From Castor canadensis (lineage: Eukaryota; Chordata; Mammalia; Rodentia; Castoridae), in assembly GCF_047511655.1 (NCBI RefSeq), contig NC_133391.1, positions 132,092,906 to 132,156,905 on the forward strand: a DNA stretch of 64,000 nt. Direction: 5' to 3'. This document shows, piece by piece, positions 57,155-64,000 of the stretch; positions within the stretch are counted from its first letter, which is position 1, and every line of letters starts with the position of its first letter. Below the pieces are notes generated by a model that searched no databases, was not told the origin of the DNA, and saw only the letters and a list, made by a program, of their open reading frames with translations. The translations under genes were made by a program, and so were the position numbers.

Positions 57155-57277
57155 TGCTTGTTTCTGAGGCAAGGTCTTACTATATACCCCAGGCTACCCC
57201 TGAACTTGAGATCCTCCTGCCTTAGCCCTCCTGGTACCAGGATTATAGGAGTGCTGTACTTCCATTCCCAGCTCATT
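57155..57277 (-). mobile_element. B1-like SINE
   Basis: 'ctgaggcaaggtcttactat', 'aggctacccctgaacttgag', 'atcctcctgccttagccctc'. Confidence 0.85.
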
Positions 57278-57374
57278 TTCTTATTACAAGTTACTCTTCA
57301 GGTAAATGTTTGAAATGATAGTCAGAATTTTTCTTAGTTGCTATAAAATGGATTTTGCCTGTTTTGGTTTTTGT

Positions 57375-57495
57375 GGTAGGGGAGGGGGTTGAAACAAGGC
57401 CTAACTATGGAGCCTAGGTTGGTTTCAAACTCAAGATCCTCCTGCTTTACACTGCTGCACTAGCCTTAAGGGCCAGTCACCATCCCCAGCTCAAT
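57375..57495 (-). mobile_element. B1-like SINE
   Basis: 'gaaacaaggcctaactatgg', 'agcctaggttggtttcaaac', 'tcaagatcctcctgctttac'. Confidence 0.8.
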
Positions 57496-57499
57496 ATTG

Positions 57500-58745
57500 C
57501 CTGTTTTCTAGTTTGGAAATTTAGTTGCAACTTGATTTAAATTCACAGTTCATTCCAAAATCATTTTATCAAATGATTACAATGTATTTAACATGCTTCA
57601 TTCTGAGATTTATATTTAACTACTTTTAATTTCGTGTGGTGAGTTAGTTGCCATTAGCTTATAAAGGTTTTGAGACTACAAAGAACTGTCTCTAACTCAC
57701 CATTGAGTAAATATTTAATTTAAAAAAAATCTCTAAGGTATTTAATGCCAATAATGAAAAATACCAAACTAGGAGACTGAACTTAGTCAGAGCAGGAACA
57801 AGAACACAGAAGGAAGATAACCTTTTTAAAAATGGAGGCTTTGCTCCTCTGCAGCAGAAGGAAAAAAAGAAGGATAAATATATACAGTAGTTGAATCCTA
57901 ACTTGGAGAGAAGTCAAGGATGCTCACAAATGATAGTCTCGATTTTTCCAGGGAACAATGAAAACGTTTCTGTACTAAGAATAAATGTTGGGTTAGAGCT
58001 AATATTTCAAGGAAAGGGGAAAATGTTAGGAAACAGATTGATAAGGTAAACATGGCTGAAGTTCAAGGGAACTGATGGTACTAGTAAGAGTATAGTTAAA
58101 ATGGCTGATAAAAGGCTCCTCATTGCTTAGAAAGATAAGGTTGGAAACAACTGATAAACTATGAGAACAACAACTGGAGGTTATGCTAAAGACAAATTGC
58201 ATAGTCAATGGAAGTGAGCACAAAGGGGAAGTAAAGGGGGAGTGACGGTACAGAAAAGGAAACACAAACCCAGATTTTGGAGGTGGAGTAATTTCATTCA
58301 ATGACTAGGTTGAAGGTGTGGCTTCATCTATGTGTTGTTTCTATAGAGTGAACTTGATGATCACTAGAAAAGGAAAGGATGAGGCGTCATGAGGTCAGGG
58401 TGCTGAGTCATCAATATAGATGCTGAAATCATTACATTGATGCTGGACATGTGGTTAGTTCAGGACTAATCGTAGGCAAGGAAGAAATAGATATCCTGGT
58501 CAGGGCCAGATTTAGGTAAATAGAAAGGCCAAGTTTGCCTTTGACATTTATCAGCTTTTCTCTATAGCATTTTTCCTTAACTGTGTTCACCTGCTCCCAA
58601 GTCACAGAAGTGTCTTTGTGTTGCACTGTCACTGAACAGGTTCCCACTCTCTGCTCTTAACATAGCTAAAGTTCCAAAATAGTTCCAGGACAAAAATAGA
58701 GAAAATTCACTTTATGCCATTTTCTCTACTTATCTCCATATTTTG
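57500..58745. other. Intergenic, no gene seen
   Basis: A short stretch at 58,037-58,086 resembles 59,178-59,228. The origin of either is not recognised. Confidence 0.45.
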
Positions 58746-58747
58746 AC

Positions 58748-58850
58748 AGTTCCTTCCTTCCTTTCTTCTTTTCTTCCTTCCTTCCTTTCTTCCTTCCTTC
58801 TTTCCCTCCTTCTTCTCTCCTTCCCTCCCTCCTTCCCATTCCTGCTTTCT
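58748..58850 (-). repeat. (TTCC)n pyrimidine tract
   Basis: About 100 bp of nearly pure C/T, mostly TTCC and TTCT units. The 96- and 110-codon frames over it are its translations. Confidence 0.95.
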
Positions 58851-59411
58851 TCCCAGGACTGGGAAATATTATCATTGATCATATTTGGAGTCAACAAGAT
58901 GCCACAACTACAAAAACCAAAACAAAAACCATACGTATCACAATCTTTGACAGGACTTACTAATGACAATTTCTTAACCAGAAAGTGGTCATCCCACTGC
59001 AAGTCAAGTAATTTCAGCACAGCAGATATTTCTTGTTGTCTTGATGTTCTGATAACTCTGTCAAAATTGATCTAATATTGATTTATCAGTTTAGCCTAGG
59101 ATTTAACCAAACCCACAAAATGTGAGTTTTTTAGGGGCAGGGACTAAGCTGAGCCAATACAAAGACACTCACAAATAGGCTGATAAACTAAACCTGGCTG
59201 ACGGTGAGGGAATTGAAGATACTAGTGGAGGATTAACTTAGACTTTTGCTTTCCTGACCAGTGTGCCAAGGCAGGCTAGTGTGTTGTAAGAAATTGATCT
59301 CCTTTTGCCTATCTCCAGCCCCTGAGAAATATCATTTTAAATGTACGATATGAAGCAAAAAAGCTTGAGAAACATTGACATAGGAGACATTCAATACTGA
59401 TATTCAATATT

Positions 59412-59602
59412 GAGGAGCTGATATTTATTGGGCTCTTCTTATGTGCCAAACCTGTCCTGTATTTCAAATCATTTAATCCTTACAACGGTCCTATTAGGTA
59501 GGTGTCATTGTTTTCATTTTGCAGATGAAGAAACTGAGAAAACTTTCCCAGGGTCACAAAGATGGGAAGTAGAAGTACCAGGATCCAAATTTAAGCAATA
59601 TG
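59412..59602 (-). mobile_element. MIR SINE
   Basis: 'atttattgggctcttcttat', 'caaatcatttaatccttaca', 'acggtcctattaggtaggtg' and 'tttgcagatgaagaaactga'. Confidence 0.9.
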
Positions 59603-59683
59603 AAAAAAGAAGGTACACTATATATTGCCCCTCAACATGTGTTTGCTGGATCTATATAAAATTTTCATAGAAGTTTGTTTTAG

Positions 59684-59760
59684 TCTTTTTTTTTTTTTTG
59701 GTGTTACTGGGGTTTGAACTCAGGACCGGCGTACAAGGATTGAGCCACTCCACCAGCTCT
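59684..59760 (-). mobile_element. ID-like SINE
   Basis: Poly-T, 'gttactggggtttgaactca', 'attgagccactccaccagct'. Part of the middle is missing. Confidence 0.85.
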
Positions 59761-59952
59761 TAAAAGTTTGTTTTAAAGTAAACACCTGATACAATCTGGT
59801 CACACCCTGCATGTCAGATACTGGATGACAGGGAGCAACAAGAGGTGAACACTTATCTGTAGCACACAAGTTTGTCTTAGACTCCTTCAATAGGTCCGCT
59901 TTGCTGTGTCTTTTCAAAATCATGTGATCAACAACTAAAGGAGCATAATTTA

Positions 59953-60042
59953 CGGCTGGGGGTGTAGCTCAGTAGAAGGTTTGCCTAGCATGTATGGGGT
60001 CTGGGTTCCATCCCAGCACTGAGAGAAAAGCAAAGAACAAAA
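59953..60042 (+). mobile_element. ID-like SINE
   Basis: 'ggctgggggtgtagctcagt', 'tttgcctagcatgtatgggg', 'tctgggttccatcccagcac'. Confidence 0.9.
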
Positions 60043-60044
60043 CC

Positions 60045-60488
60045 ACACCAGCTGTTAGGGGGGCGAGGCGGGAAGTAGGGGGGAGAAAAGGATAGAATGT
60101 GATCAGTTTTATTCCATCTGAACCTTCAATAGTACAAATAACTTTATAATTGTCTCAATTTATGGGCATAATTTGTTCATGAAATCATTATTGGCCTCCT
60201 ACAGCGTGCCATTCTTCCAAAAGTCCCTGGCCTTGAGTGTATTTCTCTTACAGTCACACACCCCTTACATTTTGAGCGTCTCATCTTGCTTTGGAAAAAA
60301 TACATGGGTATCAACATTAGATTCATTTTCCAGGCGAGGGAGGGGGAGTGGGGGTGAATTACAATGAAATTGGTTTCTACTAGGTATTTGCATCACAGAT
60401 TGGGAGGTACAAACCGCAAGAAACACTAGTTTCTTGGCAGATCACCAGTTTCTGGGATTCACCGATCACAAACTCATTTACTAATTAA
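60045..60488. other. Left shore of the CpG island
   Basis: Non-island sequence with two G-rich runs (about 60,057-60,086 and 60,333-60,354) and no recognised repeat. It ends at a run of 13 A residues at 60,487-60,499, where the island begins. Confidence 0.5.
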
Positions 60489-60602
60489 AAAAAAAAAAAT
60501 CGCACCGCGGCAAGGTTCTTTTACATAAGACTTGGACCGAAGCCGCCACCACAACCTGCGGCAATCTGGTGTGCAGCCACAGCCACTGAGCCCTTCACTG
60601 TC

Positions 60603-60675
60603 CCCTTGGGAGATCCCACGCCTCCCGTGTCCCCAAGGGAGCCCGGCCGTCGCTGGAGGCTCCGGATCCCTTGGG
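60603..60675. promoter_or_regulatory. Cluster of three CCC(TT/AA)GGG palindromes
   Basis: Three 8-bp palindrome-like sites lie at 60,603-60,610 (CCCTTGGG), 60,632-60,639 (CCCAAGGG) and 60,668-60,675 (CCCTTGGG). Each fits the EBF-type core CCCNNGGG and overlaps AP-2-like patterns. They sit 270-350 bp upstream of the paired CCAAT boxes, within the CpG island. The function is inferred from the motif only. Confidence 0.5.
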
Positions 60676-60859
60676 GAAGGCTGCGAAGGATTCGGCCTCT
60701 CTGGCGAGAAGGGCAGGCGGGCGGGAGGGGCGGGCAGCACCCGGGCTTCAGTTCACGACCCCGTTATTCCACGGAAAAATGGAACATTCCGCTCCTTCCG
60801 CCCGCAGAGGGGAGGTGGGGGGAACCCTTCGATCTCGACTGGGAGAGGCGACGCGATCT

Positions 60860-61045
60860 CAGCCACCGGAATCCGGGATGCCGGGAACCGCGTTACGGGA
60901 ATCGCAGTCTCCTGGAGTCCCGCCCCCTCGTTATCGGCGTCCGCTGGGCCAATGACCGGGTGTGCTGGGGCTCCCCGAAGCCAATCAGCGCAAGGGTCCC
61001 CAGTCGGGGGGCGGGGTCCCGCGGGGCGCCGCGGGGCGGGGCTAA
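60860..61045 (+). promoter_or_regulatory. TATA-less core promoter with paired CCAAT boxes and GC boxes
   Basis: Read left to right: an ETS-type CCGGAA (60,867-60,872), a ZNF143-like stretch (60,897-60,908), a GC box on the minus strand (60,919-60,926), CCAAT at 60,949-60,953, CCAATCAGCG at 60,981-60,990, then GC boxes GGGGCGGGG (61,007-61,016) and GGGGCGGGGC (61,033-61,042). No TATA box lies at a useful distance. The CCAAT starts are 32 bp apart, a spacing typical of cooperating NF-Y sites. CCAAT boxes usually sit 60-100 bp upstream of the start, so transcription probably begins near 61,050-61,090 and runs rightward. That the factors bind is inferred from motif match. Confidence 0.8.
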
Positions 61046-61049
61046 GAAG

Positions 61050-61259
61050 TGCAGCGCCCAGCCCGCAGCAGTGCCGCGCGCAGTGTCCGTGGGGAAGGCG
61101 CAGCTAGTCCGGCGAGCAGCGAGGCCATACGCGGAGCTGTGAGGGGGCCACCCGGGAGCAACTGAGCTGAGGGCCGCGCCCGCCTCGCCGACGGGTCCCG
61201 CCTGTCGTCGAGGGGGACGTACGCGTGGCGCCGCGGGGGATCGGGCGCCGCGGCCTGAG
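61050..61259 (+). other. Putative first, untranslated exon of an unidentified gene
   Basis: Downstream of the CCAAT/GC-box promoter, a GC-rich stretch of about 200 bp contains no ATG in any frame. It ends at a strong consensus splice donor, CTGAG|GTGAGG, with the intron beginning at 61,260. A second possible donor, GACGG|GTGAAG, is at 61,280. A long ATG-free, CpG-rich leader ending at a donor is the usual form of a 5' UTR exon in a vertebrate gene. The transcript would run rightward and its coding exons lie beyond 64,000. The start of the exon is uncertain by tens of bases. Open frames crossing this region on both strands reflect GC richness and lack family resemblance, so I do not call them coding. 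I do not recognise the gene from this exon. Confidence 0.6.
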
Positions 61260-62847
61260 GTGAGGAGGCCCGGGGACGGGTGAAGGAAGGGCAGCGTAGC
61301 GGGAGGGTGTGGGTGCCGTCGGCGCGGACCGGCCACCTGGCACTTGAAGGCCTCTCTGCCCGAGAGAGCAGTCCCGGCCGCGCGCACGCCCCGAGCTTGG
61401 CAGTCCCGGTCTGGAAATCCCTACATTCCTTCTTGTCCCTGCTCCCACATCCGAGTTCGACTTTGCCAAGTTTGTCACCTTGGTTTCTCGACTCTAGGTA
61501 TGGGTCTTGCGGACCCCGCACGCACGCACGCGCGGCCACGCACCCTTAAGCAGCCCCCGCCCCTGGCTCGCTGCGCGATGGTCCGTGTCGGGTTACCGAT
61601 CCCACTTTTCCAGGTCCCTGCCATCTACCCTTAAATGCCATTGGCCTCGTACTTGACTGGCTATCTCTTCCCCAGAGCCACCTTTTCCAGCGTTTCAGCG
61701 TTGTTGAAAGTTCACAGTGCTAATACGTGCTATTAACGTGTCTTCTTTTGGTCTCTTCTACGTACCGTTCCTAATAAATCCCACACATCACTGGATCCTA
61801 AGGAGAACCAGTCGTCTGTCTGTTTACAATTTCACCTCCTCCCCCAAGCTTAAAGATTTCCCAAGTAGGGTTCTTATTCATAACCCCAAACAAAACAATA
61901 TCACAGATTAAAAGATAAGACTTGCCACTTTCATCATTTTTTTTAAGCCTTCAAAAGGAAGCTCCCAATTTTGGCTTAATTTGTTTACTATTGGACACTT
62001 CGGTAATTATACTGTTTTAAGATAATTATTATTGGAATGCCAGGACGGATCTGCTAAAAGATTGGGGTATTTGGTTTAGTCAGTGAAGTAAACAAACCCT
62101 TTAGACTGTGTGTGACTGCCAGTTTGAAGTTGGAACAAGTCTTAATTTGAAATTACTGAGTCAGAATGTCATATGAGCTGTTCACCATTATCTTAATTTT
62201 TAAAATTTATGTTAATAGGTATTTGGAAGTATTTTTGAACTGTGAACTGCATTTAGTAGGACCAATCTGGAATTAAAGTGTGCTTTCCAAATTTTTCTTT
62301 TTGGAATAATTTTGAGCATTTTTTAAAATAACAAGAAAAGAAAAAGATTGCAAACAGGAAGTGTCAAAAGAAAAAGATAAATTTTGTAGTAAAATTTTTT
62401 CCTCTTCTCATGTCTGTATTATTGACATTACACTTTTCTAAGTTTCTCATAGGTAATTTGCAGTATTATAAATAGCACTGTCATTATTTAGTACAATATA
62501 TTATGTATTTAAGCATGTTGGTCTCATTTTTATTTATGACTTGCAGTGTTTTGGGTTTATTTAAATTTTTTTCCTAAAGGAATTTGCCATTTCAGTTAAA
62601 TACTAGGGTGCATGTTGATTATTATGTACCTATGAAGTAAATATTAAGATACCCACTTTGTAAAGAAGGAAACAGACTGAGGGTTCCCTGTACCCTAGAT
62701 CTGGTGACTTCAAATCCTGTACTCCACATTGGATATGTATCTTATAGAGCTATCCAGTGCTGCAGTTTGGTTGGGAAAGTTAAAACACTGCCCACAGCTC
62801 CTGTGCAGTGGCAGAAAGGGGGTTTTCCCCTAAACCTTCTCTCTCTC

Positions 62848-63042
62848 TTTTTTTTTTTTTTTTTGGTTAAGCAGACACTCTGCCACTTGAGCCACTCCAC
62901 CAGCCCTGTTGTTTTGTGTTGGATTGTGTCGAGATAGTCTCCCGAACTATTTGCCCGAGGCTGGCTTGGAACTGCAATCCTCCTGATTTCTGCCTCTGGA
63001 GTAGCCAGGATTACAGACGTGAGCCACCAGCACCTGTCCCAT
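62848..63042 (-). mobile_element. Composite SINE
   Basis: Poly-T, shortened ID-like tail ('cacttgagccactccaccag'), then B1-like head ('cgaactatttgcccgaggct', 'ggagtagccaggattacaga'). Confidence 0.95.
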
Positions 63043-63584
63043 TTTAATGGGTGTCAGAATTCCTTGGCCCTAATATTTGCAGCTTGACTCCTGTAGGAGC
63101 ATGGAGTGTTCTCACAGCTTTCCCTTATCTTTCCCTGCAAAGGCAGTGTGATCAGTGTTGAAGTTTCTATTTAGATTATGCAACAAAACACTAAGCACTT
63201 CCTACTCTAGGACCTCACAGAGATGCCTGAGATATCATTAAGACCTTCAACGTGTTTACAAAAATTGAGTTGAGAAACTTATGTGTAAAAAATTACTAGA
63301 TACAAAGCAGTTTTAATTAAATAGATTGATACAGAAAATGCTAACAATATTTAAGTTAGTGATCATTTGAGGATTGAAATGATGAAAGGAATTACCAGAA
63401 ATAAACTTGAAACTTGGGTAAGCTTTGGATAAAGGGGAAAATGGAGAGACCCCATTCATAATATAGGAGGGCAAAATGAGGTCTATTGAACATAAAAGGA
63501 CTAGCATGTGGAAAGAGGAATAATCAAGGTATATTAATTATATTAGCCAATACATATTTAATGGGCTTTTTTTTTTTTTGCCTG

Positions 63585-63650
63585 TCAATTTTGAGTGTTT
63601 TGCTTATAAAGCATTTAATCCATAACGTTATGATGTAGGTCCTATTATAC
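63585..63650 (-). mobile_element. MIR, left part, split by a SINE
   Basis: 'aagcatttaatccataacgt', 'atgatgtaggtcctattata' are the complement of MIR. It resumes at 63,766. Confidence 0.7.
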
Positions 63651-63765
63651 TCTTTTTTTTTTTTAAACTGGGACTGTGGTTTGATATCAAGGTGAACTAT
63701 TTGCCCAGGCTGGCCTGGAACTATGTATGATTCCCTCAGTCTCAGCCTCCCCAAGTAGCTAGGCT
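63651..63765 (-). mobile_element. B1-like SINE fragment inside MIR
   Basis: Poly-T, 'gaactatttgcccaggctgg', 'cctggaactatgtatgattc', 'gcctccccaagtagctag'. Confidence 0.85.
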
Positions 63766-63888
63766 ATTACCCTCTTTTACACAAAGGGAAACCCAAGATA
63801 ACTTGCCCAGCTAATAAATATTAGATCCCAAATTTGTGCTAAGCCTGACTTCAGAGTCTGAGCTCTTAACCATAATAATACTGCTTTG
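63766..63888 (-). mobile_element. MIR, right part
   Basis: 'cttttacacaaagggaaacc', 'aagataacttgcccagctaa', 'gagtctgagctcttaaccat'. Confidence 0.8.
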
Positions 63889-63962
63889 TCATACAGTTTA
63901 CTTAAGTGACAATGAGTAGAATAATAAGGTTTTGCCATTAGGTCTTGTCAAACCCACTCTTG

Positions 63963-64000
63963 GGCTGGGGATGCAGCCAGTGGTAGATTGTTTGCCTAGC
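63963..64000 (+). mobile_element. ID-like SINE, runs off the window
   Basis: 'gggctggggatgcagccagt' and 'tagattgtttgcctagc' are the first 38 bp of a monomer. Confidence 0.85.

Larger units (their letters stand above)
60490..61560. promoter_or_regulatory. CpG island
   Basis: GC and CpG density rise sharply here against an AT-rich, CpG-depleted background on both sides. CpG dinucleotides are dense from the 'cgcaccgcgg' near 60,501 through the 'acgcacgcgcggcc' near 61,530, then fall away. This is the only such region in the 64 kb. In mammals such an island usually marks a broadly expressed or developmental promoter that stays unmethylated in the germline. The promoter elements and first exon listed separately lie inside it. 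A divergent leftward transcript is possible but I see no exon for one. Confidence 0.95.
61260..64000 (+). other. Putative first intron, 5' part
   Basis: After the donor at 61,260 the CpG island tails off by about 61,560 and the sequence becomes AT-rich, with no convincing exon. A tiny ATG frame of 18 codons at 61,578 inside the island edge is not supported as coding. From 61,600 to 62,840 I see no recognisable repeat or gene. Beyond it are a composite SINE, a split MIR and a partial SINE that runs off the window. Confidence 0.45.

Noticed and set aside
58730..59075. 96- and 110-codon frames on opposite strands
   Set aside because: The repetitive parts are translations of the (TTCC)n tract; the rest has no recognised domain.
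60532..61539. Frames of 124-191 codons on both strands in the CpG island
   Set aside because: Long frames in several phases on both strands are expected in GC-rich DNA with few stop codons. None has a family resemblance and they cross the promoter and the splice donor.
2868..64000. tRNA genes suggested by many A-box/B-box-like sequences
   Set aside because: All are in SINEs with A-rich tails. None keeps a full cloverleaf with paired acceptor and anticodon stems that I can see.

Overview
This window is mammalian nuclear DNA and almost certainly rodent. It carries L2 and MIR fossils, ERVL-MaLR LTRs, hAT DNA-transposon relics and old L1 fragments shared by placental mammals. It also carries many copies of two rodent-type SINEs: a tRNA-derived (ID-like) monomer and B1-like (7SL-type) units, often fused as B1-like head plus ID-like tail. 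That composite, with the ID-like form reading 'gctggaggagtggctcaag', fits what I know of beaver (Castor) and relatives better than mouse, rat or squirrel. The species is an inference from repeat style; no gene identifies it.

Layout. Bases 1 to about 60,480 are AT-rich, CpG-poor, gene-free sequence. I found no protein-coding gene, tRNA, rRNA or snRNA gene there. The open reading frames are short, fall in repeats or low-complexity tracts, and show no recognisable domain. The content is layered transposon history: an antisense L1 at 10.8-12.5 kb broken by SINEs; a diverged direct duplication at 18.3/20.1 kb around two L1 3' ends; MaLR LTRs, one nested in another, at 28.8-29.7 kb; a sense L1 at 30.5-32.6 kb split by later insertions; a SINE pile-up at 40.2-41.0 kb; and young L1 3'-end insertions with clear target-site duplications at 43.8 and 48.7 kb. 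Microsatellites and long purine or pyrimidine tracts lie at 13.0, 36.8, 37.7, 42.2, 43.5, 45.2, 49.1 and 58.7 kb.

The only gene-like signal is at the right end. A CpG island spans about 60.49-61.56 kb. It holds a TATA-less promoter with two CCAAT boxes 32 bp apart, several GC boxes, an ETS-type site, a ZNF143-like site and three CCC(TT/AA)GGG palindromes. It is followed by an ATG-free first exon ending at a good splice donor (CTGAG|GTGAGG, 61,259/61,260). The gene would run rightward with its coding exons beyond the window; I do not recognise it. The rest, 61.6-64 kb, reads as its first intron and holds further SINE and MIR fragments.

No new protein system is visible. The most check-worthy items are the promoter architecture, a possible L1 3' transduction at 48.7 kb, an unidentified polyadenylated retroposon at 25.76-26.44 kb, an imperfect hairpin at 17.75 kb, a 52-bp degenerate tandem repeat at 14.3 kb and the 18.3/20.1 kb duplication. 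Repeat names come from memory of consensus sequences and boundaries are approximate, usually within 5-20 bp.
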